64,000 bases of DNA from Branchinecta lynchi (Eukaryota > Arthropoda > Branchiopoda > Anostraca > Branchinectidae): NCBI GenBank assembly GCA_023053575.1, contig JAKZAP010000022.1, forward strand, positions 17,980,489 to 18,044,488. The letters are read 5' to 3'. Of the stretch, positions 21,977 to 33,549 are shown piece by piece. A program made the position numbers and the translations under genes. Below the pieces are notes generated by a model that saw only the letters and a list, made by a program, of their open reading frames with translations, ran no database searches and was not told the origin of the DNA. The stretch's first letter is position 1, and each line of letters opens with the position of its first letter.

Positions 21977-23868
21977 TTACTCTTTCCGCTTATTAAGCAT
22001 ACCGAGACGCTCAAGGGTTCTCAACGCAAACTTGGCTGCTGTGCATTTTGCTATGCGATAATTCCTTCCAACGCCCTTAAAGGACTTCTTGCCGATGATA
22101 TCCACTGTTACTCTCACCCTCCCATCTGGCGTCCTCTCCGCCTTTCCAAACTTAACTCTGTCCGTCTCCAGTTCGAGCAGCTCTCTGATAGGCGATTTTG
22201 GTACATTCACCGCAAACGCCTCGATTTCTGGTCGCATGATCCGGTAATAAACGCGCCAAACTTCATCTAAGCTCATTCCAGAGTCTACATAAATGGCACC
22301 GGCGACTGATTCAAAAACATCGCCGAGTGCTTTTGGTACCTCTATGTCTTCGGCGCCTTCTGATTCGTCCTCCTCGATGTAATAAAACTCTTCAGAGACT
22401 TTGTGTCCGTTTTCTTCCTGCATGCGGATGAACCGGTCCAAAACCGCGCTCAGGGGATAAGAGTAGTGTTTGAAGTAGCGGTGGAAGCCGTGTCGGACAG
22501 CCAGTACGGCGAAAGTAGTGTTGTTTACAAGGGCTGAACGGAGATCGGTTAAAGCACCAGGAGAGTGCTGCCGTGGGTCCTCATAGAGGAACCGAGTGAT
22601 AATGTAGTCGAGAACCGCATCACCAAGGAACTCCAAGCGCTGGTAGCAGTCAGTAAGGGTATTTGGGTAGTAGGAAGCATGGGTAAAAGCCTGCAGCAGG
22701 TATGCGCGATCTCTGAAGCGGTACTGTACCTCGTTCTCAAACTGTTCATACCCTACTAACATCCGGTTCAAGATTTTATCAGCAACGGGCCGCGGGATAT
22801 CCACGACAATGGGAGACTCAGGTTGTTTCCAGAACTGCCCCTCTCCTTTTTCATTCAGCGGCATGACACGTAGACCGAACCAGGTCATCAACAACAGTGC
22901 TCCTTTAAGCCCACATTCGATTAGATATGCACCAATCAGGGCTTCCACACAGTCCGCTACACTTTTGTCCGGTACGCTATGCTGCGTTAGGAGGTTGTAC
23001 GGAACGAATTGAGGCATATCTTCCGGATTATCAGTAGTAGACGGTAATTCGTCGTCATCATCGACCTGACGGATTTCTTCGAATTCTGTTTCAATTTCCG
23101 AGCCTAGTTTGATCCGTAATGCTTCCATTTTCTGCATTACGACAGTTTTCACTTCGTCAGAACTCAGTTTTTCGAGTCCGCGTAAGTCGGCAAGGTTCCA
23201 GTATGTATGAGGGATCCCGGAGTCGATCAGTGCTTGTTCCAAGCAGCTTGGAACGTGGTAGCCCGGCGGTAACCAGTTATCGTGGGGGTTAAACTTCGTG
23301 GCTATCATTATCGCTCCCAAATTCTTCCTCCTCCCGAGACGATACAAGTTCAAATTCGATACACGTTTGGATCTCAAATGGCTCAACTTCCCTTCGTGGA
23401 TTCGTCTATATTTGCAAAAGAGATAAACCGTAATGGCGAACTTGAGGAATGAATCCCCGACTGTCTCCAAGCGCTCCAGATTGATTCCGTCGTTCGCATT
23501 GGACATGGTGAGGGTCTGCAGCACAACCCCCGGATTCGGCCCGGGGTGGTTTGCCAAATCCGGCTGTGCATCAAAACTGAATCCGAAATCAAACTCTTCC
23601 GGCTCGAACGAACTCAAATACGGGCGGACATTGATTTCTGGCCTCTCGATGGATCTAGATTTCTGCTCTCCCACTAACACGTTTGCAATTTCCTCAACAA
23701 CTGTTTTATCGCTGCTTCCGCCTTTTCCGGATTCTAGGATAAACGATTGGTTAGCGGCGACCAGGTTGTCTCGAAAAAGCTGAGTTTTGTGGGTGTGAAG
23801 TAGGTCAGCGAAGGTTTTGAGTTGTTCGTCAGTGATAGATGCTGCGTCCACGTCCCACTCCTCTCCGT
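21977..23868 (-). CDS. Dcr-1: Dcr-1 exon 4: RNase IIIa, RNase IIIb and dsRBD
   Basis: The terminal exon encodes residues 1294-1923 and ends with TAA at 21979-21977. The acceptor is atatttttacag|ACGGAG. RNase IIIa has the signature NLERLETVGDSF (acidic residues near 1425, 1428 and 1432) and a second cluster DKSVADCVEAL (near 1599 and 1602). RNase IIIb has QRLEFLGDAVLDY (E1706, D1710) and KALGDVFESVAGA (D1810, E1813). RNase IIIa carries the acidic insertion (about 1545-1580) usual in Dicers. The C-terminal dsRBD spans about 1852-1918 and includes the KCTAAKFAL helix. All metal-binding acidic residues expected for dicing are present. Confidence 0.96.
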
Positions 23869-26800
23869 CTGTAAAAATATACGTTTATCCTTCAAACATT
23901 ATTCGAGATTCTCCATAGTCAAAACTATCATTAAAGGACCCCTCGCACTATTTAACAGGATTTTAAAACATTTGAATACTTTTTCTGATGGAAAAACTTC
24001 TTAGACCAACGTCGACAGCGTGATACACATCGAAGGTAGCAAAACACGGCAAGTGAGAAAATCAGCGTGGTGTTAGAGGGGTTAAAATGTACTGTATGAA
24101 ATTGGGGTCTCCGGGTTTAGAAATATACGGAGTGATTATAGAAGTAGGTTGCTTTAGTATTATAGGTAAGACAGGTCCTTTAAAAGTTGCCTACTTTAAA
24201 TATTGTTCTCCTTGGGTTACAGCTACATTTTAGGTATCGGAATAGTATAGAACCAAAGCTAGGGCTACCTTCTTTTTATCCCAGAACAGTACACCAAAAA
24301 GTGTGACCAGTAACAAGAATCTTGCATAATCACCAACTAAACTGATTTCTAATTACTTTTAGAACACCGCAATAATTACTTAGAATCAATTACTCGCTGA
24401 TAATTTGATAAAACTGACAGGGTATCGGTTTATCGAGCGGTGATCTAAACCCTCCACCAGAAAACCAATTGCCGGTTTACTCTTGAGGGTCCAGTAAAGG
24501 ATGTGGTACCGTACAACAATCAGCCGTTAATTCACTCTTATCGGGGGCAGTAGCGGATATTACGGGGGGGGGGGGGGGAGAGGGGCGATCGCCCCCCCCC
24601 CCCCGAAATTCTTGAAAAAGGGGTTTATAATTGGAAAAACGTGTGCGAAATAGGGGCGACAGGGGCGATCTTCATCCGAAATTCTCGGAAAAGGAGCGTT
24701 ATTACGGGAAAAACGTACGCGAGAATACAAATTGAGAAGCTAAATCGAAATTATTTACAGTATGGTTCAGTAATTGATCTTAGAAACAGTTTTTGAGTCG
24801 TAGTATGCATGATTACAAGATTAAAAGGTATTTTTTGCAGCTACGGCTATTTTTAGTGTTAAAAACGGTCAAAATATGCCAAAAACGGCGAAAAATGTTC
24901 GCCCTTCCGGCCGATAAGGGGTGCCTTCGGCCTCAGATTTTCAGTGACCTGTCGCCCCTCCCGAAAATAATCGGAATATACGCTACTGATCGGGGGAATA
25001 GCCAGTTTTTCCTACCTTCTTCCACCACTTGTTCTAAGAGGCAAGTCGTCTTTCTCTTCAGTAACGAATTTGCATCTTCGATTGCTTCTGCGGTGTCGCC
25101 TCTCGTGACCATTTTCGGACCGAAATCCTTATCGTCATCATTCGCATACCGGAAATCCGGTTCCTCTTCTTCTGAAAAATTGTCTTCAAGGTCGGACCCG
25201 GCGTAGACGTCTGAGCCTTCCTTGTCGATCTGTAAGATACACGTCCGACATGAAAATCAGAGATGGACGAATCCGGATTCGAATCCAGGATTTGTCCTTC
25301 TGGTCGGATTCGAATCTTCTGCTTGTCAGGCTGGATTCGGATTCGGACTCGGATTCGAAGCCCTCAATCTTACGAATCCGCTCAAATTTCTGGTCTACAT
25401 CCTTCCAGTTCCAGTTTTGCCAATTTTTTCACAGTGAGCTTAGACAAATAAACTTTTTGGTCTCCACCACCAACCATCCTCAGCAATCTATCACGTTTTC
25501 TGATTACATTAGATGTCAGTGCTTTTTGTCGCCTCTGACTTTTAAACCATAAGCTATGTACATGAATTTTTTTTATTAAGGTCGGATTCGAATCCGGATT
25601 CGATTGCGGATTCAAATCCTCAGCACGGAATGGTGGATTCGGAGTCGGATTCGTACTTAGCCCTGGGTTCGGATTCGAATCCTTTCATGATCGGCGCCCA
25701 CCTCTGATGAAAATGAAGAATTTTTTGTTGCTGCTTTTATTTTCTTCACCGCTTTCCCGTCTCACAAAAATAGAATATGTGACCAAACTCAAAAGTTTCG
25801 TCCGATAGCATTAGCAATCTGCCAGCTAAAGAGATTAATTATTTGAATAGCTATGGCACTCTTCACAAAAAAATGACCGATTCTCGTGCGTGAACGAGAG
25901 TTTTTGAATTTTCGCGCCTGGCAATTCCAATATCCGAAATCGTCTCCGCCGAGGCGGCGAAGAGGTAATGACAAGCAACAACAAAAAAAACTCAACAACC
26001 TAGGGTAAGTTGGACATTTTTGGTTGGAAATCATTTTATGAAAGATAAAGCATAATTAGTGCCCATTGTACTTTAACACATATTTTATTTCCGTCGTTTT
26101 AAAATTTCACCTGTCTCATTATTTGGTATGTTTATCAATTATTTTATTAGTATCATCATTTTGGCGGATTAAAAACTTCTATTTAAACTTAAAAACAACA
26201 AAATTTACGTTATCATACTATTTTAAGTATTGAGCGGAATGAACTTTTTCCAGCTTGAGCGGCTTGAGCATGAAGAGGCTGAAGGACTTTCTTTATTTAA
26301 ACTTAAAAACAACAAAATTTACGTTATCATACTATTTTAAGTGTGGAAGGCAATTTCTTTGTTTAATCTCAGCTTAAAACTGACCCGAGTCGTGCGGAGT
26401 CTTGTTCCATTTTACTATTATCTATGAATATACTAAATTCTTACTAATTTTTTATTTTTGTATTGACATGTCCAACGTTATTTCCCTGTACGAGATGTAA
26501 CACCATTGCCTCTCCTTAGAACGTCCGTAAGAAATATCTGCCAAAGGATTTTGCGAACATACCCTGCAAAAGCACAGCATCGGGATTTAGAGTGGTAAAA
26601 AAATTATTCCAGCGCAAATGATAGTCTAAAAACAATAAAATAAAAGACGATGACCTGACAAGCTAACTGGCTAAGATATAAGATACTGGCTAAGACTTTA
26701 TTATACGAGTCCTATGAAGAAAGCCTAAAGACAATGCGTCTGCAAACCCTCTCTGATAGGAGACACGAGCTCCTAGTGAAATTTGGCAAAAAATGTCTGG

Positions 26801-29800
26801 CCTCGGATGTGCACCGGTCCATTTTAACCCCCTGTGACTACAAATTTGCAAGTTAAGGCAACCCGTAGCACAGATGCACCAAAGACACAACAGAAGAAAC
26901 AGCATGTAAAATCTACGGAGAATTATCTCAACCCATTTGTTCCCTATTTTGTGAAGTTTTTTTTAACGGATCGGTATTCTGAACTTTAAACTGACATGTT
27001 CTGTAATCATGTTTGTTATCGGATTGATTTTTTAAATTTTAAAATTGTACCTTATATGTGATTATTTATGACTAAGTCGACCATGTATGACGATCCACCA
27101 CTATTTTTGCTAAAAGATATCATGGGAATAAACGAATTTGAAATTTTTTTTTTTAGAATGACTGATTGTTTGACTGAAAGACCGATGATCAACCATCTTT
27201 CATACTTCATCTGCACGAGCAAAATGTCATATGCAAAATGTCACTGGACTGACTCATCTAAAACAATGCTCAGAATAAACTCTTCAGACACACAAATTTT
27301 CAGGGAACCCTGAAAACATTAACAATCGTTAATTAGTAAACTGCTGAAAAAAAAGAAAGAAAAAAAAAAATTTAGTTTTGAGAATTGTAGTGCATTATAA
27401 GTACGACGGGTCCTTTAGGAAAATCCTGACGAACATTAAAAGTGCTTATTAAGAGGTGGTTAGGGGGAGGGGGCTAACTCTACTGTCCGAGAATTGGTAA
27501 ACTTGCCTCTTGATTTGGTCCCCATCCGGAAACATCGCCGTTTGTATTACCAAAATTATCCGCTCCGTCTGAGGCAATCGGTGCGTCCCATCCTCTGGTA
27601 TCAATAGTCTCTAAACCATTTCCATTCAATCCTTCTATCATTGTCAAATTGGCGAAATTCAAATCTTCCAGCGAATACCCTTCTTCTAACAGCAACCGAT
27701 CTGCTTCTGACATAGCCGGAATACTATCAGCCATTTCCGGATTCCACATTCCGATTCCATTTTCCGAGTCGTCATTTTCCGACGATGTTTCGGGTTTCGG
27801 CTTGGTTTCCGGAATCTCTTCCGCCTCAGAGCTAGGCGGAGACGACTGAGAGTCCGGTTTCTCCTTCCGCTTCCACATAAACTGCAGCTCGCTCCAATCG
27901 CTGCAGAACTCTCTATGCCCAATGTGAGCACTCTCAGCAACGAAGCGGCAGAAATCTTCAGCCACCAACAGCCCATTGAGTCGGTACATGATGCTCGGTA
28001 GAGACACTGCCTGCCGCCAGAGCGAAGCAGGAAAAGGGTGGATCACACACAGCTCAGGCACTAAAATCTGCTTTTGCTGTAGTCCCTCTCTCTTCAGCCT
28101 TTTCGTCTCGTCACTAGATGTGGGTAAGAGCATGCCTTTGCGATTCAAATACCGCGGGGTCAGAAAATTCAGGCGGGAAGAGGTATGATCCACGTCGAGC
28201 AAAGGCTGGCGGGAGTTTTGAATCCGGATTCCGTATTTGTGGAAGTAGTACTCCCGGAAAGACTTGTATTTATCGTCAGGGAACCCAGAGAGGGGGTTCA
28301 AGTCCGTGCAGATCTCTGCCACGTAAAAGCACTGAGGGTAGTCTTGGTCCCTATACCAGCGAAGTACCACAGCGTCTGAAAAGTCGCTCACACTAAATCG
28401 GTAGCTCTTCCTATCAGCGTCGCTCAAAAACTTCGGCTTTGCTTCGGATTCGCGGCTGATTTTGGCAGCAAAATTCACATCTAACTTCGGCTGCCCCGAA
28501 GCCACTCCAAGTAATGGAACAATTAGGACATCGCTGCTGGCACAGTCCGGGTCGTACACCATTGGATACTTGTCTAGCTTCAAGACATTTCGGAAAGTGT
28601 ATCGCTGAAAAACTTTCAAGTCCTCGAGCTGAGCCTCAGTGAGGAAGATTTCCGACCCGACTTCAACAATTTCCAGACTCACTTCTCCGGATCTCGTGAA
28701 AACCGGAAAGGTGCAGGTTTTCGGCATTGGCTTCGCTGTTAGAATTCCGAAGCCTTGAGCAGCGTTTTCCGGTCTGTGAATTTTACGGCCGCGCGTATTC
28801 TGAGCTGCTGTGAGCGCTTCTACCATAGTCATTTTCATCCAGTAGAGATAGCATCGACTGTTGGCTGTAGGGAGGCAGTCCTTCAAGCAACTGGCAGTTT
28901 GCTTGTAATAGTACTGGCGGCGTTTTGTCGTCCCTGGACGTGGGACATTCGGGTTCTCGCTAACTGTGAGCTCCTCTTCTAAGACTTCCATCTCATCTAT
29001 AGGGTCTATGTGAACTCCTTCCTTTGAGACTGGATTGAAATCATCATCAATTTCACGCATCGAGTGGAGTCTCTTGCACACTTCGAGCGCTGCTGAAAGC
29101 CGCGCGCTTTCTTGAGTCTTCATCCAAGGTCCGACGACCGTGCAACGCAAGGGTGAATTAATCGGAAGACGCAACAGGCATTGATATTCTTTAGCGCGAA
29201 TTGCTTCATAGCGTGCTTCAACTTTTGAACAAGCGGTGGCGCTCAAACAAAAAGGCGCGTTTTGCAAAAGCAAATAATCAAGCGGAGCGTTATTGCCCAG
29301 ACGCTCTTCTATGCTCCACAGAGCCGTCAGACGTGTGAACGAATCGCTAGGAAGTTTTGCACAATACCGATTGACAAGGTGAATAGCTCCCCCAGCTTCA
29401 ATCTTAGTGCCCTCGGGTCCGAAGGGGGCATAAGATGGTATTCTCTCCTCCACCAGTTTGGATATCAGTTCGTCTTCCGGCGAAAAACTGTCCTGCACGC
29501 ACCGGCGGATCAGAATTCGTTCAATACTGTGATACTGCGCCATCTGGGTCATAAACGCTTGAGTTTCCTTCGACTGACACATAATCAGAAAATTGGCGTC
29601 CGTTGCTTTGGCGCGGCTTTTTGAGCCAACGTACGTTCGGTATGTCTTTGGAATGTCAAAGCGGATTACTAAATGGCATGGGGGAACGTCAATCCCTTCC
29701 TCGAGAACAGAGGTAGAAGCTAGCAAGTTGCAATCGCGATTCCGGAATTTTCTAAGCACATCCTCTTGCTTTTTCGCCTCAACTTCCGCTTCTTTCGAGC

Positions 29801-32800
29801 CATCAACTGATTCTTCCGCACCACATATATAAAGTGGCTGTATAAAGTCCATCCCGGGTTCACAACGTGATGCATCCTTGAGGATGTGGTAGAGGATTTT
29901 TGCAGATGCCTTTTGCTCGACGAAGATAATGCCAAGGAAGGCGTTGTAGTCGACATGGTACTGTGGACGGGGTCCGAGGTCACGTCGGCGACGGCCGGCC
30001 AGGACCTGACCTGTAAGGTTGGTGTAGGCGGATCCCACTAAAAAAAAAAAGTAAAGTCACTTTAAAATTTATTTATACGACCTAAATTAAAGCTGTAGGT
30101 ATAAGAGGGGTAGTTATTGTGGTACAGGATTATCGGCTTTTGCTTTAGGTGCCACATGTCTTTCATTCATAAAGAAAAGCACAACAGTATTTTTTTTTTT
30201 TTTACCTAGCCCTACCACAAAGCTACCGCCTTACAATTTATGGGGCATAACTTTCAGTTTTGTCCCCTCCTTTGTGAGTTTTTTCAACGCGGAATTTTAA
30301 ATTCTTTTCCTAGTTTTGAATATTAATTATTGAAGTCCAGCGCTTTAATTTGTTGCAATTCTTGTTCTTGTGTAATTATTGAATATTTGACTATGTGAAA
30401 GCGCACTTGTATATAGTTATGTTAGACGAGAGAACGAATATTCGTTTTTTTGTTAATACCGTAAGGAATGTTTTTCGAATAATAAAGATTGATTAATTGA
30501 TTGAATATAACCCATATTCAGCAAAAACAATTGTCAAAACTTTTCTCGGCGGTTCTTCAAGAAGTCTGTAAATCAATCTGTACCGCCTAATGGGCGCATC
30601 ATCCCCACCCGGGGGCGCTATAATCCTAAAGCTTCGGGAAATTTGTACATCACCTTCTGCGCTCCTTCTATACTATTTAATTCTGGTGTCACTCATGTTC
30701 TACGAAAGAAGGAGATTAAAAAGATGAGATCATGTTATTTTAAATATATACAGCACCTGCTCCACTTGTCGAAATTATACCAGCCATACATTGATGGACA
30801 AGTTCAAAATTCAAGACGCAAGTGTTACCCTTTTCAGATGTTTCCTCGTCGCTATAACAAGACACAAGGTGTCGATGGGATCCCAAAAATCTAAGATTTG
30901 ATCCAGACAATTGGGTCTTGTCTTCGCCAGATCCAGTCTTCGCTAGGCTAATCATCGGAGAAAACCGAGTTCAGATATTCTATCTATCGATCTATCTATA
31001 CCTCTATAAGCCATATCTATTTTGACGATACTGACCGAAACTTCCTGCTTTACTTCTATGCTAGATTTGCGGTTTCGCCCGAATTCCCAGCGAACTACTA
31101 GTCCAGCAAAAAAAGAAAATTCAGAAACGAATCCAGCGTATCTCCTTATCCCTATAAAGAACATCGAATCAACTTAAATACAACCGGATTCCGGACTAAT
31201 TATATGTCCGTGTAAAAATGATTGTCATATACAGACTCAGCGTCTCTTCTTACCCCTAAATCTATCAATCAACTTCAGATAAAACTTTTGCTTTTAACAT
31301 ATTTTCCGGTTTGGGCCGGATTCCAGGCGAACTAGTTGTCCGGCGAGAAAATGGTTTTCACCATCGTGTTCAGCATGTCTTCTTACCCATAATCGACTAT
31401 CTCAATAGCTTTCAAAAAAAAAATTGTTGTCCCTTAATTTGAAACCCCTCCCCCACCCTAAAATATAGGCCTAGAGAGCCCATCTTCGAACTTGACCTGT
31501 ACTTTGACCCAAAGGATCCTCCCACCAAGTTTCATCAAAATATCTCAATCCCTTCGAGAGTTATCGTGCGGACAGACGGACAACTTTTGCCATGTCATAG
31601 GTATCCCTCCACTTACGTTTTGGGATCCCAAAAAATCATGGACAACAAGGCCCAACCAGCGCACGACATTATTCAATGCTCCTGGCAGAAGATTAAAAAT
31701 CAACTGTCTTTTCTGTGTTTTATTTATTTTCTTTTATTTACTCCGCTTTTTGAAATGACAGGTTTTAAATAAATTACTTACCATTACTTACCGTTACTTA
31801 CTTACTTAATTCGAACAAAACAGATAAACAAATGGGAGGAAAAATAGAATAATACAAAACGCAGAAGGAAAAGCTACAAACGGAGGATGTTCCATCAAAG
31901 CAGAAATATATATATTTAAAACGCATATTCAGAACATGCAAACTATCTTTCATCAGAGGAAAAACTAATACAAATATGATGAGATCGTTCAAAAACGCAA
32001 TGTGTGCGAAAGGCTATCGAAAACACGCTATGGGTTGACTCGGAAAGGATAGGTCCCGGGGATTCGGAAAATAGGGACTAGAACATGGAGAAATTTTTTT
32101 CCAACTTAACAGCTCGTCCCTGGCCCTCCATTGCTTATTCTACTTAAGAGCCACAATTGATACTCTACCACCTCGAGTAGTTCATGGTCCCATTGTCGCA
32201 GTAAAAGTAAGTAAGTAAATTTATTTACACTAAAGCTTTGCTGGCTTACTCACCCTATCGCAATCCCCGCCGTTTCCTTCGTGACGACACTTCTTTCTGC
32301 AAGAACTTCTACAACAACATCCTCAGTTTAGTGTATAACTTGCAGCGAACCAGCAAAATAGCTGTTGGAAGAATGATGGTCACAACTTCCGTCTATGGAA
32401 AAGGAAGACCTTACCTGGTTGGAATCTAGATGGATCGGGTTCTTCTCTCTTCTTTTTTACCACCATGCCGTCCTTTTTGAACTGCTTCAGGATCTCAATG
32501 AGTCTCAGTACCTTGGGCTTCGTAAAATGTTGCAGTCTCTCCCTCTCTGTATGTCGGAAGAAAACCTCTTCACACTTTGCTCTTATCTGAAGCATTAGAC
32601 TGAACAGGGCACAGAAGATGAGGAAGTGACGGTCATAGCAGGATCTATCCTTCAGCTTTTCCAACTGTATGAGGTAATTTAAAGCAGCCCTATCAGCCCC
32701 CCAGGGTCCAAATGTATCCAGGACTCCGAGTAGCTCGTTGATCATGTCAAGGGGGATTTCTGTCGGATTCGGCAAACTGTTCATCATTTCAATTACCTCC

Positions 32801-33549
32801 TCATCGTCCCCTAGGTACTCCGTCATATCGAAGCGATGGTCTTGAAGGAACTTTTTGAATGGGTTAATTAGCTCCCGTAATTCAAACTCCAGATCCGTCT
32901 CGCTCTGTTTTGTCTCGTATTCAATTATGAGCTCGACAGGCTGTGATGCGTACTTTAGCGTACTAACTATGTCACTAGCTGTCTCACATCGCACTGATAC
33001 AGCCTGTTCTAGTGCACAAATCTTTTCAGCAAGTTTAGTTGGCTTACATGCTGTTTTCACAATTGACGAAGCGAAGGCCACTAAGTGTGAACCTGGTTTA
33101 TTCACCATACTCAGCGCTTGTCGAACTGTGGCATTACTTAAGGTTTTGTGAACTTCCTCAAATACCACCAAACAAACCTTAGTCAGATCCAGTTTGCTCC
33201 CTAGCTTCACGAGGTCTTCAGCAGTGGTTAATACCACCTGTGAACCCTGATAGTCACATTCTTCTGACAATCGGATTGCTGGTAAATTTGAGTGATACCT
33301 AAAATTCTCTATTTGGTGTTCAATAGCTTCTCCGGAAGCGAGAACGAACAGCGCAAATTTTGAGCCGTAGTAAAGTTCATAGACTTTTTCTTTAGCAAGC
33401 AGTAAGGCAATGAAAGAGTTGCTGTCGCTAGCACCGATGCAGGCAATTATATTTTCTTTGATGGCAGCTTCTAACAGTTGGACATGATGATCTTTGGGCG
33501 TGAACATGTTGGTTGGAACGTCCCATTCCGGGACCATGAAACGCATCAT
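21977..33549 (-). CDS. Dcr-1: Dicer-1 (miRNA-type Dicer), whole gene, four coding exons
   Basis: Dicer cuts pre-miRNA hairpins or long dsRNA into roughly 22-nt duplexes in the cytoplasm for loading onto Argonaute. The coding sequence joins 33549-32415, 30037-27507, 25229-25016 and 23868-21977, and all junction phases agree (1, 0, 1). The product is 1923 residues, close to metazoan Dicers. Order: degenerate helicase lobe 1 and HEL2i (1-378), helicase lobe 2 (about 379-545), DUF283 (about 598-708), platform/PAZ (about 830-1070), acidic linker, RNase IIIa (about 1400-1630), RNase IIIb (about 1670-1850), dsRBD (about 1850-1920). Both RNase III sites are intact. The N-terminus, starting a few residues before the FTPKD block with no GKT Walker A, resembles insect Dcr-1 rather than Dcr-2. 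The ATG at 33549 follows a possible 3' splice site (ttccag), so a 5' UTR exon may lie upstream. The Dcr-1 assignment rests on recalled family features, not an alignment. Confidence 0.93.
23931..24183. mobile_element. Dcr-1: TTAA-flanked MITE (family B), internally deleted, in Dcr-1 intron 3
   Basis: TTAA-AGGACCCCTCGCAC to ACAGGTCCT-TTAA, 253 bases. It lacks about 120 bases of the central part present in the other copies. Confidence 0.75.
24564..24605. repeat. Poly-G / poly-C palindrome in Dcr-1 intron 3
   Basis: gggggggggggggg agaggggcgatcgcccc cccccccccc: a G run, GCGATCGC centre and C run that form an almost perfect palindrome. Confidence 0.8.
25016..25229 (-). CDS. Dcr-1: Dcr-1 exon 3: acidic linker before RNase IIIa
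   Basis: A 214-base exon found from splice sites and phase. The acceptor is tatcttacag|ATCGAC and the donor is GAAG|GTAGGA. It encodes residues 1223-1293 plus one base of codon 1294, with no stop in frame. The sequence is rich in Asp and Glu (for example DLEDNFSEEEEPDF), typical of the variable linker between PAZ and RNase IIIa, and ends in a hydrophobic LLEQVVEE stretch. Phase 0 at the start fits the GC donor of exon 2, and phase 1 at the end fits exon 4. A hAT-type MITE lies only 28 bases upstream of this exon's first base. Confidence 0.85.
25258..25706. mobile_element. Dcr-1: hAT-type MITE (family D) next to Dcr-1 exon 3
   Basis: CAGAGATGGACGAATCC to ...gcgcccacctCTG, flanked by the 8-bp duplication ATGAAAAT (25250-25257 and 25707-25714). 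The near edge is 28 bases upstream (in gene direction) of the first base of exon 3. Confidence 0.85.
26178..26343. repeat. Direct repeat pair in Dcr-1 intron 2
   Basis: About 45 bases (tttaaacttaaaaacaacaa ... tcatactattttaagt) occur at about 26182 and again at about 26297, with no change seen. Confidence 0.7.
27361..27419. mobile_element. Right-end relic of a family B MITE
   Basis: Only the last bases (tataagtacgacgggtccttta) match the right end of the TTAA-flanked family. It lies in Dcr-1 intron terminal flank, just 3' of the exon 2 reading frame. Confidence 0.4.
27505..27506 (-). other. Dcr-1: Candidate GC 5' splice donor of Dcr-1 intron 2
   Basis: The exon 2 boundary reads AAGAG|GCAAGT on the minus strand, the strong consensus typical of GC-AG introns. 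The reading frames of exons 2 and 3 join only in this phase (0). The nearest GT alternative, CAA|GTTTAC four bases downstream, would break the frame into exon 3. The intron spans 27506-25230. Confidence 0.75.
27507..30037 (-). CDS. Dcr-1: Dcr-1 exon 2: helicase lobe 2, DUF283, platform and PAZ
   Basis: A single 2531-base open exon. The acceptor is a long T run followed by TAG at 30039-30038, so codon 379 is completed as G|TG (Val). Lobe 2 has VLEEGIDV (about residues 489-496). Motif VI, usually QxKGRAR in Dicers, reads G-S-K-S-R-A-K (516-522). The DUF283 dimerisation fold begins near residue 590 and includes LVNRYCAKLPSD (599-610). The PAZ core includes YYFHKYGIRIQ (975-985). The C-terminal 120 residues are acidic, Ser/Glu-rich linker. 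The exon probably ends at CAAGAG|GCAAGT, a GC donor. Reading on, the frame would stop after only nine more residues. Confidence 0.93.
30180..30515 (+). mobile_element. Probable LINE 3' tail in Dcr-1 intron 1
   Basis: AT-rich sequence ending ttcgaataataaagattgattaattgattgaat, a polyadenylation signal plus GATTGATT-like tail resembling the other LINE ends in the window. Confidence 0.4.
30637..31805 (+). repeat. Dispersed repeat with (TTAC)n tail, HINE-like element inside
   Basis: The left part (30637-30856) and right part (31634-31805) match 12555-12775 and 12776-12945 in order. The gap between them is the HINE-like element. It lies in Dcr-1 intron 1, antisense to the gene. Confidence 0.7.
30857..31633 (-). 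mobile_element. HINE-like element in Dcr-1 intron 1, short copy
   Basis: Runs from acaagacacaaggtgtcgatggg to cgttttgggatccca. It carries only a few monomers. It interrupts another repeat whose uninterrupted version is at 12555-12945, giving an empty site (cgctataaaaaatcat) for the insertion. Confidence 0.78.
32415..33549 (-). CDS. Dcr-1: Dcr-1 exon 1: degenerate helicase lobe 1 and HEL2i
   Basis: Encodes residues 1-378 plus one base of codon 379. The Walker A position reads G-A-S-D-S-N-S-F (residues 39-46), without the GKT lysine. The DECH box reads F-E-E-V-H (130-134). A motif III-like ASS is at about 160. The block T-A-S-D-I-V (190s) matches the conserved end of Dicer lobe 1. Residues 225-378 match the HEL2i region, which in other Dicers binds TRBP/Loquacious partners. 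ATP hydrolysis by this lobe is therefore unlikely. The donor is CCAG|GTAAGG, with GT at 32414-32413, and it matches the phase of the next exon. Confidence 0.93.

Noticed and set aside
24793..25206. Plus-strand open frame of 137 codons
   Set aside because: It is the antisense shadow of Dcr-1 exon 3 and intron sequence.
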